64,000 nt of DNA from positions 2,356,001 through 2,420,000 of the forward strand of contig NZ_CAEUHO010000001.1 in assembly GCF_903181435.1 (NCBI RefSeq), written 5' to 3'. Source of the stretch: Bacteroides acidifaciens (GTDB lineage Bacteria; Bacteroidota; Bacteroidia; Bacteroidales; Bacteroidaceae). Below the pieces are notes generated by a model that was given only the letters and a program-made list of their open reading frames with translations, was not told where the DNA came from and did not search any database. Of the stretch, positions 43,676-53,038 are shown in pieces; positions within the stretch are counted from its first letter, which is position 1; the number at the start of each line of letters is the position of its first letter. The position numbers and the translations under genes were made by a program.

Positions 43676-44731
43676 TTACGCCCAATACGTTCCAACCACA
43701 GGCACTTTTCTTAACAACCAAACAATTCCTGCCCCAATCACAAATACAAGTATCGCCACTACTGGCACTGATATAATTGGATGCGTCAATTGTATATTAA
43801 TTCCCAATGAATACAACACCTTTAATAATAAAACGTGAATTAAATAAATACCAAAAGTAAGCTTAGACAAGTTGACTATAATTTTTTCATATCTAAAAAT
43901 GAAAGGCATTTTTGAAATTTTCTCTTTAAAAAAGAAAAGAACGCCAACACTCATTAACACGATGTTTGGATATTCATATGGTAACACTCCCAATGAAGTC
44001 CCATGCTGCCAACTATAAACAATTGTTCCATAAAGAGTAAATATAAAGCTCAAAATTGAGCTAAAATATATAATTTTCTTTCTCTTCGACAAACAATCAC
44101 ATTGTTGAATATAAAATCCTAATATGAAATAAAGTGTCCACCCACCAAAAAATTGCAAATCCATATAGCTATAAATACTTTCAACAATCGTAGAAATAAA
44201 TTTAATATTCAATTTCACGATAAAAGGTATAATAGAGGTAAATAGAAACAACACATTCAACCAATAAACAATCCACTTTTTATCCGCTTTCTTGATCACA
44301 ATAGCCAACAATGGCGATGCAAGATAAAGTCCTGACAACATTAAAAGATACCACATATGCAATTCCCCACTAAAACATCCGTCTATAAATGTCTTCAATT
44401 TTGTTGGTGCATAAACAATATCTAAAAAATAAACATTATAAAATGAATATACACATGACCAGGCAATATATGCCCCTAACATCCGCAATACACGATGTTT
44501 TAACAATTTTGAAATTGAGATTTCATCGCCATGAGGCAAAATCATCATTCCACTTAGCATTACAAATGTTGGAACTGCCCATCTGGACATTACTCCCCAA
44601 AAGTTTATAGCTTGAAACTCAAAAGTAGTATGTGACCATAATTTCCCTTGGTCAAACACAGCCACATGAATCATTATAACACCCAAACATGCGACAATTC
44701 GCATTAAATCATATTCTATATACCTTTTCAT
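43676..44731 (-). CDS. Acyltransferase 3 family membrane protein
   Basis: The 351-residue protein has about ten helices, the N-terminal motif YDLMRIVACLGVIMIHVAVF with its His, and SRWAVPTFVMLSGMMIL. It is expected to O-acetylate the capsule unit at the membrane. It lies between an FrhB-like gene and a hexapeptide acetyltransferase gene. Confidence 0.85.
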   Translation of the reverse strand: MKRYIEYDLMRIVACLGVIMIHVAVFDQGKLWSHTTFEFQAINFWGVMSRWAVPTFVMLSGMMILPHGDEISISKLLKHRVLRMLGAYIAWSCVYSFYNVYFLDIVYAPTKLKTFIDGCFSGELHMWYLLMLSGLYLASPLLAIVIKKADKKWIVYWLNVLFLFTSIIPFIVKLNIKFISTIVESIYSYMDLQFFGGWTLYFILGFYIQQCDCLSKRKKIIYFSSILSFIFTLYGTIVYSWQHGTSLGVLPYEYPNIVLMSVGVLFFFKEKISKMPFIFRYEKIIVNLSKLTFGIYLIHVLLLKVLYSLGINIQLTHPIISVPVVAILVFVIGAGIVWLLRKVPVVGTYWA

Positions 44732-44738
44732 ACTTTTT

Positions 44739-45407
44739 TTACTTCCAATGAATACCCTCTTTAAGTACTATTGCCGGCACACCAGCCACAACTGTATTTG
44801 ATGGTACATCTTTAGTCACAACAGCCCCTGCTCCAATTACTGCATTATCTCCAATTGATACTCCTTTCAATATCATAGCATTAGCTCCAATCCATACATG
44901 ATTGCCTATTATGACTGGGGAAGTTATCGTGTTTTTTTTTCCATCATTATAAAACAGTTCATGGGCATCATAATCCATAATTATAACATTACGTCCTATG
45001 GCACATTGATTTCCAATTGAAATATGATTCATACAACGAATCTGTGCTCCAGCATTTATATATCCATATCCCAATTCCAATTTTGCATTTTGATAAACAC
45101 AAACCTCTGCTCCATAATAGACTTTGAAATGTCCAACTAATGATAGCTTTGATTTTTTTTCCAAAATAAGCACCGACTTTTTACCAGAATTTCTTGGATA
45201 TCCCTCATTTAAAGTCATCGTTCCTTCAAGTTTTATAACCGCAGATTTATCAATATGGACAGCAGGTGAAAACAGATTACGAATTCTACTTTGATATGAT
45301 ACAAATTGATTTTCTTTTCGTAACCAATTTATTTGTATATACTTTAAAGTTCCACAAACTATCAAATCATTATAAAGTGCTCGCAAATAATTTACAAGTT
45401 CTCTCAT
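44739..45407 (-). CDS. Hexapeptide-repeat acyltransferase (maltose/galactoside O-acetyltransferase-like)
   Basis: The 222-residue protein has a left-handed beta-helix across residues ~95-220: [60 protein letters not shown] and [20 protein letters not shown]. The catalytic His of the family is in MDYDAHELF. It likely acetylates a capsule sugar. Confidence 0.87.
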   Translation of the reverse strand: MRELVNYLRALYNDLIVCGTLKYIQINWLRKENQFVSYQSRIRNLFSPAVHIDKSAVIKLEGTMTLNEGYPRNSGKKSVLILEKKSKLSLVGHFKVYYGAEVCVYQNAKLELGYGYINAGAQIRCMNHISIGNQCAIGRNVIIMDYDAHELFYNDGKKNTITSPVIIGNHVWIGANAMILKGVSIGDNAVIGAGAVVTKDVPSNTVVAGVPAIVLKEGIHWK

Positions 45408-45413
45408 CGTTTG

Positions 45414-46934
45414 TTATTTTTTAAACATCTTCTCTTTTATCTGTCCAATCGGTTTTCCCAACAATTGTTTTTCATAAGAATTCATACTGAAATTCCATAT
45501 TGAAATACCAAAAACAACCAAAATAATAACTGCTGCTCCCGAAATTTCAAAATAAGAATCCAATCTCCAAAATCTATTAATTATTATCCCACCAAAAACA
45601 GGAAGAACATATCCCGGCAATATACTATATATAGACTTCCAAAAACCTCTAATATCCAAATGAATATATTTAGCATAGTAGAAATTCATAAAAAGAACTG
45701 TACCCAAAAACATACAAATTGTTGTTGCAAATGCAGCTCCAATCCCTCCCCACTTAATACTGCAAGGAATTGTAATAATCACATTAACCAAAGCTATCAG
45801 AAAATAAACTATACTCCGTGCTTTATGCATATTTTTTGCTTTTTGTATTTCAAGCCCTATATTTTGAATAGCTGGAACAAATACAGCAAGAATCAATAAA
45901 AGTCCAATATAAAATGCATCTTTATAATCATATCCTGCCCAAATACAAACAAAATCATATCCAACAAAAATATATTCAATCAACACGAGTGAAACTATAT
46001 AAAATTGAATACGACCAATACGAATAAATATCATATCAAGTTCTGATATATTACCATTATTTGCTACTATATCATTAATTTGCGGAGCAAATACATTTGC
46101 AATAGAAGATGAGATTTGCTGGAAATAGCCTTTAAAACTTGAACCGATAGTGTAAACAGCAACAACCGTCGTTCCTCCAACAGCACTTAACACCAAATTA
46201 TCTGTTGAAAAAGTTATTTGGTCAGTTATCGAATTCAAAAACAAAAAACCTGAAAAAACAAATAGTTCTTTCATTACTTGTTTATCAAATCCCTTAAACG
46301 AAAATTGTAAAGCTATTGCCCTTCTGGCATAAATATAAAAAATGATATATGAAAGTAAACTAATAAAAAAAGATATTTCAGAAATAACAACAGCACGTCC
46401 TCCCATATTTAACGTAATCACATTAGCAATAGGAGTAATGATACCTGCTATCAATAAAACAATTCGTATAAAAAAGAAACGTTCATATGCCTGTAAAGAC
46501 ATCATGACCACATTAAAAATAAAAGAAACCATCATGTTCAATGTGAGAATAAACATTATAATACGCAAATCAGACGATTCTTGTAAAGTAAAGGTACTCT
46601 CCACCAACTTTTCTGACAAAGCTATAAAAATCAAACCTCCAATAAAAACCAATAATGATAACACTGAAAAAATAGTCAAAAACATACCGTTGAGTTTTTT
46701 TTCCGCCTCTCTATCATGTTTAGCTCTACATTGAAAATTAAAACGGATATAAGCTCCACCTATACCTAAACTTAATATAGAAAGATATGATATAAATGAA
46801 TTTGCCGTTCCATAAAGCCCATACTGACTTTGCCCCATCATGCGAAGCATATATGGTGTATAGACTAATGCAATTACATTAATGACAACCACATATATAT
46901 TAGACAATATTGCACCCGCTTTTCTTTGATTCAT
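45414..46934 (-). CDS. wzx: Wzx-type oligosaccharide flippase
   Basis: The 506-residue protein has about 13-14 membrane helices and the polysaccharide transporter (PST/MATE-like) pattern: MNQRKAGAILSNIYVVVINV, LVYTPYMLRMMGQSQYGLYG, ISYLSILSLGIGGAYIRFN. It would move the lipid-linked repeat unit across the inner membrane. Only one flippase gene is seen in the locus. Its start overlaps the stop of the upstream pyruvyl-transferase-family gene by 4 nt. Confidence 0.88.
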   Translation of the reverse strand: MNQRKAGAILSNIYVVVINVIALVYTPYMLRMMGQSQYGLYGTANSFISYLSILSLGIGGAYIRFNFQCRAKHDREAEKKLNGMFLTIFSVLSLLVFIGGLIFIALSEKLVESTFTLQESSDLRIIMFILTLNMMVSFIFNVVMMSLQAYERFFFIRIVLLIAGIITPIANVITLNMGGRAVVISEISFFISLLSYIIFYIYARRAIALQFSFKGFDKQVMKELFVFSGFLFLNSITDQITFSTDNLVLSAVGGTTVVAVYTIGSSFKGYFQQISSSIANVFAPQINDIVANNGNISELDMIFIRIGRIQFYIVSLVLIEYIFVGYDFVCIWAGYDYKDAFYIGLLLILAVFVPAIQNIGLEIQKAKNMHKARSIVYFLIALVNVIITIPCSIKWGGIGAAFATTICMFLGTVLFMNFYYAKYIHLDIRGFWKSIYSILPGYVLPVFGGIIINRFWRLDSYFEISGAAVIILVVFGISIWNFSMNSYEKQLLGKPIGQIKEKMFKK

Positions 46935-48103
46935 TTACGTCCTCTTATATCATTATTCATTAACTGCATCAATTCCACTCCCCCACTTTTTGCCTCATTC
47001 AAATAGTCAGGAATTCTACGTTTCAATATTTCATTTTGCTCCTGTTCATAGTTCATTAACCAAACAAAACGTGACATTAACTCATTTTCTGTTTTCAAAT
47101 CTTGCACAGGCAACACATAATTTTCTTCCGTTCCGAATAAATCTTGGGCAATACCTCGAGACTTTACCGAATAACCAACTACCAACGTCGGCACAAAACT
47201 GGAATATGCCGCAATCGTCGCATGAGTTCTAGCACCAACAAAAAATCTACATCTAGCAATATACCCTTTCAACTCCATACAATTAGCATCCTCTATTTTA
47301 CAAACACGATTAGTGTTCTCGAACAATTCATAAAGGATATTGATAGGTTTCAAATCATCATTATAATTCCAAACAACATGAGGAATGAAACAAATATTCA
47401 TATCTGTTTCATCCAGAATATACTGAATCATTTTCTCATAATTGCGCAAAATAATATCACCATCCGGTCCATATTTCATAATCAAAGGACTGACATTTAT
47501 TCCAACTGTATTACCTTCTACAAAATTTTTGGGTAATGGTAGCTCTTTTCTATCTAGCAAAAACGCCGGATCCGCAACTTTTACTGTATATGGATTTATA
47601 CTCTTCAGTAATTTGTAGGTTATCGGTTCACGAGCAGTGATTAAGTCATATTTAGCCAAATCTTCTGCAACTGCGGAAGTGATTGCTTCTGGATCAATCG
47701 AACATCCCCACAATACAGAATATTTACAATATTTTCGGATTTCTTTATTCAGTTCAACTGCCTGCTTTGCAGACCACTCATAACAATAATTATCACCACC
47801 AATTGAAATAGCGACTCTATCTTTAAAAATTTTTCTCAGAAACACTTGCATATTTGCTTGCTGGTTATGCAACAATCGCCTTTTAAGAAGAGCCTCAAAA
47901 TAATCTATGCTATATTTCTTTAGCTGTTCTGACTCCAGCACTGCTTCAACAGACTTGGCAGTCCCATATTTCAAATCTTCCGATTTAGTTAATGACCACA
48001 AAAGTACATTCTCAGGACCTCCCAACATCTTTGCAGAAGTTCGCACTATAGCTTCGCAACCATGATTGCCACTACCAGTATGCATATATAAAACCTTCTT
48101 CAT
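46931..48103 (-). CDS. Polysaccharide pyruvyl transferase family protein (second copy)
   Basis: The 390-residue protein starts KVLYMHTGSGNHGCEAIVRT and has VAISIGGDNYCYEW, YDLITAREPITYKLLKSINP, VKVADPAFLLDRKELP and FFVGARTHATIAAYSSFVPT, where the family His lies. It is a distant paralogue of the gene at 37057. It would add pyruvate or act with one of the FrhB-like proteins. Confidence 0.85.
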   Translation of the reverse strand: MKKVLYMHTGSGNHGCEAIVRTSAKMLGGPENVLLWSLTKSEDLKYGTAKSVEAVLESEQLKKYSIDYFEALLKRRLLHNQQANMQVFLRKIFKDRVAISIGGDNYCYEWSAKQAVELNKEIRKYCKYSVLWGCSIDPEAITSAVAEDLAKYDLITAREPITYKLLKSINPYTVKVADPAFLLDRKELPLPKNFVEGNTVGINVSPLIMKYGPDGDIILRNYEKMIQYILDETDMNICFIPHVVWNYNDDLKPINILYELFENTNRVCKIEDANCMELKGYIARCRFFVGARTHATIAAYSSFVPTLVVGYSVKSRGIAQDLFGTEENYVLPVQDLKTENELMSRFVWLMNYEQEQNEILKRRIPDYLNEAKSGGVELMQLMNNDIRGRK

Positions 48104-48124
48104 ACCTCTTTTCTATTTTGTAAA

Positions 48125-49117
48125 TCAATTATATTTTTTCTTTTGCAGACATACTACATAAATCGGATATAATATGTCAAAAAGTCGTGGTATCTTTATT
48201 ATACATTGCGCAAGGACTCTCGTTCTTTTTGGCAGTCTTTCAACATAAGAAAAATATTGTTCAATCAACTCCCTTATATCACTTTGTTCTTTTATATAGC
48301 CTTTTTTTTCTAAAACAAGTGTGCAATACCCATAAACACATGTAGTTAACAATGCTTTTACTGCAGCTTCCTTCATATTATCATCACAGTAAGCTAAAAT
48401 GATTTGTTTAACCCGAATTGGATCATATATCTTATGTTCATTGAGTTTTTGACGTGATGCAGAAGTTGCACGTACGATATAATGATAAGGACAACGATCT
48501 TCAAAAACAGATTTATTTGCTCGTCTAAACAGATGAAAATTCATCAACAAATCTTCATTTATTCTAATAGACATATCCATCACGCCTGTATCTAACAAAC
48601 AGTCAAACAATTCTCTCCTATATAATTTATTACATAAACCAGGTTCAATTACAACCCCACTCAACAGGTCTTTTAATCCAGTCAGTTTGTCTTGCTCCAC
48701 CAAACGTTTTGTATTATAAAAATAATGAACACGACCATCAGCAAAAACCATCTGGTAACCACAATGAGAAATATCTGCCTGATATTTAATGGCATTCGCC
48801 AATAATACTTCATACATATTTGCTTCTATTTCATCATCCCCATCAACAAAACCAATATAATCCCCTGTCGCTTGTTTAATTCCCTCCATACGAGCGGATG
48901 TAACTCCTCCATTTTTTTTATAGATCGGTATAATTCTCTTATCACTCTCTACCAACCGACGGATTACCTCACAAGTATTATCATTTGACCCATCATCTAC
49001 TAAAATTATTTCTATATTTTTGTGAGTCTGTTTTTTTATACTATCTACACAACGCGGTAACTCATCTTGCAGGTTATATATAGGTATAACTATTGATATT
49101 TTAAACTTTTCATTCAT
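48125..49117 (-). CDS. Glycosyltransferase family 2
   Basis: The 330-residue GT-A protein has FKISIVIPIYNLQDELPRCV, EIILVDDGSNDNTCEVIRRL, GGVTSARMEGIKQATG and the acidic site YIGFVDGDDEIEANMYE (DGDD in place of DSDD). The acceptor is unknown. It is followed by a 21-bp gap to the pyruvyl-transferase-family gene. Confidence 0.87.
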   Translation of the reverse strand: MNEKFKISIVIPIYNLQDELPRCVDSIKKQTHKNIEIILVDDGSNDNTCEVIRRLVESDKRIIPIYKKNGGVTSARMEGIKQATGDYIGFVDGDDEIEANMYEVLLANAIKYQADISHCGYQMVFADGRVHYFYNTKRLVEQDKLTGLKDLLSGVVIEPGLCNKLYRRELFDCLLDTGVMDMSIRINEDLLMNFHLFRRANKSVFEDRCPYHYIVRATSASRQKLNEHKIYDPIRVKQIILAYCDDNMKEAAVKALLTTCVYGYCTLVLEKKGYIKEQSDIRELIEQYFSYVERLPKRTRVLAQCIIKIPRLFDILYPIYVVCLQKKKYN

Positions 49118-49119
49118 TT

Positions 49120-49695
49120 TTATTCTTGTTTAATCATCCGAATTGTACCCCCTACAACTGTTGTATTTTCCGGAACATCCTTGACAACAACTGCACCAGC
49201 ACCTATTTTTACATTATCGCCAATATGCACCCCACCTATCACAATTGCTCCTGCATAAATCGTCACATTATCGCCAATAATAGGGACATCAATACCATTA
49301 ATTTTTTTTCCACGTCCAATGGTTACATTTTGATATACCGTACAATTTTTCCCCATAGAATGGCAAAAAATAATCGTAGAATACCCGTGCATCACCATTA
49401 GTCCCCTACCTATCAACCCAGTAGTCGAACTAATTTCCAAACTATCCAAGGGACGATAACACCATCTTGCCATACGATACTTTATAACCGATTCTGTAAT
49501 TATTCTCACATAAAACAACCTACGAAAAACCGGATTATTCAAAAGTAACTCATGAAGAGAAAGGATCGTATCTTTCTTCCCATATCTGTTGATATCTCCT
49601 TGTATCAATAATTTAGTATCCGCATTCAATGACCAATAAATCAAAAAGCATGGAAATGAACGCATTAAAAAAAATATACACCTTATAACTTCCAT
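49120..49695 (-). CDS. Serine acetyltransferase-like hexapeptide transferase (second copy)
   Basis: The 191-residue protein is built like the 40952 product: a helical start, then GLIGRGLMVMHGYSTIIFCH, SMGKNCTVYQNVTIGRGKKI, PIIGDNVTIYAGAIVIGGVH and IGDNVKIGAGAVVVKDVPEN. The N-terminal half is also similar (YRPLDSLEI versus YRPVDTLYI), so the two are paralogues. It likely O-acetylates another sugar of the capsule. It overlaps the upstream GT4 gene by 13 nt. Confidence 0.85.
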   Translation of the reverse strand: MEVIRCIFFLMRSFPCFLIYWSLNADTKLLIQGDINRYGKKDTILSLHELLLNNPVFRRLFYVRIITESVIKYRMARWCYRPLDSLEISSTTGLIGRGLMVMHGYSTIIFCHSMGKNCTVYQNVTIGRGKKINGIDVPIIGDNVTIYAGAIVIGGVHIGDNVKIGAGAVVVKDVPENTTVVGGTIRMIKQE

Positions 49696-50804
49696 AACAT
49701 TTCTTCAACAGCATTAACCGTAGTCTTCATATTAAAAAACTTACCACGTTCTATTGCCTTCTTTTTATAATAAGCTAATACTTCAGAGTCACCTATCATA
49801 TGTAAAATACCTTGATACAAAGCCCCTTCATCATTGTCTGTCACAATACCATATTCATTCTGACAACCAAGCATTTCATTCATACCTGACACATTGACAG
49901 TACATACTGGTACACCAACAATCAAAGCTTCGGTAGTCGCTGTAGAAAAACCTTCTGCAAAACTAGCACAAACAAATAAATCGCATTTTGCCACATATTT
50001 ATATGGATTCGTCTGATATCCTAACAAATCCACATATTTGTCCAAACCATTCAAAGTAACATATTTCTTCAGATTCTGTTCTTCCGGTCCAATACCCAAT
50101 ATGTATGTATGTACAGGAAAGCCCTCTTCACGCAATCGTTTCGTTATTCTCAAGATACGATCAAATCCCTTACTAGATAACAACTTACCTACGCCTACTA
50201 ACTTTATTTCATTCTCCAAAAACAAAACATCATCAACAGATTCTTTTGATGTACAGACTATTTTCTGAGTTTCATTTGTATTATATAAAACACAGACAGG
50301 GGCTGATATCGAAAGTACTGACGTAAAATCATTTTTCACCGCAGCTGATACACAAACTATCTGATGAAAGCGATTATAACATTTTTGAGCCTCTTCTATA
50401 TTTCTGAAAGACGCCGCTGCTCTTTCAGAAGTAGATTGTTCTATATGAACCCATGATACTAATTTTGTATCCATATCATGACATCCACTAATAATTCTCG
50501 CACATGGTCCCTCCAAATATGCTACCTCAATATCATAATGTTCCTTTATAAAAAGCCTATGTAACATCTTGGGAGAAAACAGCTTCATTACATGAGAATT
50601 ACCCTTAAATACTCTACTAAAAATAGAACGATATCTTATTCTCTTACTAAGGAATTGACGGTTTATTCCCACATCAAATAAAGTCATCACTGTAATATCA
50701 AACTTTGTATCATCCATATTGTTAACAAGATTGACCAAAACCTTTTCCGCACCACCTTGTCCTAAATCATGAATTAAAAACAAAATTTTCTTTTTTATTC
50801 CCAT
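49683..50804 (-). CDS. Glycosyltransferase family 4
   Basis: The 373-residue GT-B enzyme starts KKILFLIHDLGQGGAEKVLV, has WVHIEQSTSERAAASF in the acceptor half, and the C-terminal donor site LFVCASFAEGFSTATTEALI (E-x7-E). Gap to the polymerase gene is 1 bp. Confidence 0.88.
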   Translation of the reverse strand: MGIKKKILFLIHDLGQGGAEKVLVNLVNNMDDTKFDITVMTLFDVGINRQFLSKRIRYRSIFSRVFKGNSHVMKLFSPKMLHRLFIKEHYDIEVAYLEGPCARIISGCHDMDTKLVSWVHIEQSTSERAAASFRNIEEAQKCYNRFHQIVCVSAAVKNDFTSVLSISAPVCVLYNTNETQKIVCTSKESVDDVLFLENEIKLVGVGKLLSSKGFDRILRITKRLREEGFPVHTYILGIGPEEQNLKKYVTLNGLDKYVDLLGYQTNPYKYVAKCDLFVCASFAEGFSTATTEALIVGVPVCTVNVSGMNEMLGCQNEYGIVTDNDEGALYQGILHMIGDSEVLAYYKKKAIERGKFFNMKTTVNAVEEMLWKL

Positions 50805-50805
50805 C

Positions 50806-51900
50806 CTAAAACATCTCCCATACTTTCATCTGAACATAATAAAACAATGAATATACAACTATCAAGCCTCCAATAGCAAACTGTATCATCTCTTTTCTAA
50901 AACAATGATGTATTTCCCATGCCAACAGGATATATCCATATAAACTTACATAAATTGGTAGCCTTCCTATAAAAACTCCACTAGTAAACATCGAAATGAC
51001 ATATAATCCCATTGAAATAATAGACATATTTGTACAAAAATTAACTAACGGGTCCCGCACTTTCTGAATCTTCTTCCGCCAAATAAAAGAAAGAATAGCA
51101 GGAATAGAATAAAAGACAACCCTTAAAAAAGAAGTACCATCATCATTCCATGATTTATAATCACTTACTACATTAACGTATTGAGTCTCTTTCAACGCAC
51201 TATCCAGCAAACTTGTAAATGTACCAATAAAAGCTACAGACAATAATATAACAGCTATAAACACTAGTGTTTTCTTATTCCATGCATTTCCTTGAGCTAT
51301 CAATACACAAGGTATCATTAAAAGAGCTGTTTTATGAAAAGAAGAAGCTAATAAAATGACTCCCAATAAAGGTAAATACTTTTTTTTTAGCATAAATATC
51401 GTAGCTGAAAACACTATTGTTACAGCCATAAACTGCCGTATTCCATTAAACATCCATGAAAGATAGTCGGTAGATGCTACAAACAAAAAAACAACCATTA
51501 TATAATAAGGAGTATATTTTCTAAACACTGTTATCAATAAGACAGCTTGCACAAATGCAACCACTGCAAAATAACACACTGTATTATTACCCACTATCTG
51601 TTTCACAAAAAAAGCAAAGACCGAATACCCTTTATCTTTTTCCACTGACTTTAAGTATTCAGCAAATTCCAAAAAACTATCTGGCATTTTCAAATAAGTA
51701 ATCTGATACATAAATGTATCACCAAAATACCCTCGTGTAGCCGCCATCCAAATAATAGGAAAAAAAACGAACAAAGAAAACCACCATGGATATCGCATCA
51801 CACGCTCTCCACAAACGAATTCTAAACGTTTAAGCTGTATTTGAGAGGCAATCCCTCCCATAAAGCCAAGCCACACCAAAATGAATATATATTGCAACAT
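50806..51900 (-). CDS. wzy: EpsG family membrane protein, probable capsule polymerase (Wzy-like)
   Basis: The 364-residue protein has about ten membrane helices and the EpsG-type motif AATRGYFGDTFMYQITYLKM near residue 55, followed by GYSVFAFFVKQIVG and FNGIRQFMAVTIVFSATIFM. It is the only polymerase candidate in the locus, so it probably joins repeat units in the periplasm. Symbol given by role, not by sequence identity. Confidence 0.78.
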   Translation of the reverse strand: MLQYIFILVWLGFMGGIASQIQLKRLEFVCGERVMRYPWWFSLFVFFPIIWMAATRGYFGDTFMYQITYLKMPDSFLEFAEYLKSVEKDKGYSVFAFFVKQIVGNNTVCYFAVVAFVQAVLLITVFRKYTPYYIMVVFLFVASTDYLSWMFNGIRQFMAVTIVFSATIFMLKKKYLPLLGVILLASSFHKTALLMIPCVLIAQGNAWNKKTLVFIAVILLSVAFIGTFTSLLDSALKETQYVNVVSDYKSWNDDGTSFLRVVFYSIPAILSFIWRKKIQKVRDPLVNFCTNMSIISMGLYVISMFTSGVFIGRLPIYVSLYGYILLAWEIHHCFRKEMIQFAIGGLIVVYSLFYYVQMKVWEMF

Positions 51901-51903
51901 TTC

Positions 51904-52995
51904 TTACTTAAGTCCTAAAGTCATAAGGGTTTCTTTCACCACCACACCTTTATCAAACTCACGCTGCATCTTATATCTTCCTGTTTTACCCATTTTCTCC
52001 CGTTTGCCAGCATCAAGAGCCACAAAACATTCCATACAGTATAACAAGCTTTCTACATCCATTTTTTTGCATAAAAAGCCATTTACGCCATTATCTATAG
52101 CTTCCCTACACCCCGGAATATCACTAGCTATCAAAGCACGTCCAGTAGCTGCCCCTTCCAACAAAACATTACACATACCTTCATGATAACTTGGTACTAC
52201 CACACAATGAGCAGATGCATAATAAGGTCGTGGATCAACTTGAAAACCATGAAAACAGACAACATTGTCCGCAATTAATTCTTCAACTTTTCCCTTATAC
52301 TCATCTTCAAAGAAGCCAACCAAATCAAAAACCACCTTATTACCATATTTTTCTTTCATGATTCGAGCCACAGCAAATAATTCATCTACCCCTTTCTCTT
52401 TCATGATACGTCCCAAAAATAGAAAATGAATTCCATTCTCTTCCTTAGGATATGGTTGTGTTGGATAATAGTCTAAATTAACTCCTGCACCATGAAGGAC
52501 CGTCTTGTTTTTTTTCTTGATTATCTTACGATTGACAAATTCATCTGCATTTGCGTCATTCTCAAATAAGCATGTTCTTGCCCCACCCAAAGCTATTTTA
52601 TACATAAACGTAACAACTTGAGATATCACACTTTTTTGAAAAGCGGTCCCTAATCCCTGCACATTCACCACATATGGAATGTTAAGAGAGCGGCATGCAT
52701 ACCCTGCATAGATATTGGGTTTAATAGAATAGGTTATGACCATATCGGGACGTTCTCTCTTCAGCAACTTTCGATATAACCAATACAGTTTAAAATCCTT
52801 TAACGGATTAATTCCTCTTCTATCAATCTCTGTAGGGATACAACGACACCCCATAGCAATGAAATCATCTTCATGCCCCACAAAAGGAGTACTGATAACA
52901 ACCTCTCCCTGTTTAAGTAGTTCTACAATCAATTCTCGGCGAAATTGCCATAACATATATGAATGATTGGTGACAATCAAAAATTTCTTTTTCAT
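51904..52995 (-). CDS. Glycosyltransferase family 4
   Basis: The ~363-residue GT-B enzyme starts MKKKFLIVTNHSYMLWQFRR and has NVQGLGTAFQKSVISQVVTF, IHFLFLGRIMKEKGVDELFA and the donor site VVPSYHEGMCNVLLEGAATG. It resembles enzymes that add the second sugar (WbpT/CapM-like). ATG 52995 is preferred over one at 53067, which would overlap the dehydratase gene by 29 nt and lacks family-like sequence. Confidence 0.88.
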   Translation of the reverse strand: MKKKFLIVTNHSYMLWQFRRELIVELLKQGEVVISTPFVGHEDDFIAMGCRCIPTEIDRRGINPLKDFKLYWLYRKLLKRERPDMVITYSIKPNIYAGYACRSLNIPYVVNVQGLGTAFQKSVISQVVTFMYKIALGGARTCLFENDANADEFVNRKIIKKKNKTVLHGAGVNLDYYPTQPYPKEENGIHFLFLGRIMKEKGVDELFAVARIMKEKYGNKVVFDLVGFFEDEYKGKVEELIADNVVCFHGFQVDPRPYYASAHCVVVPSYHEGMCNVLLEGAATGRALIASDIPGCREAIDNGVNGFLCKKMDVESLLYCMECFVALDAGKREKMGKTGRYKMQREFDKGVVVKETLMTLGLK

Positions 52996-53038
52996 GCTAT
53001 TACTGTAAATTAACCCTCTTTGGGGAATATAGATGTTC

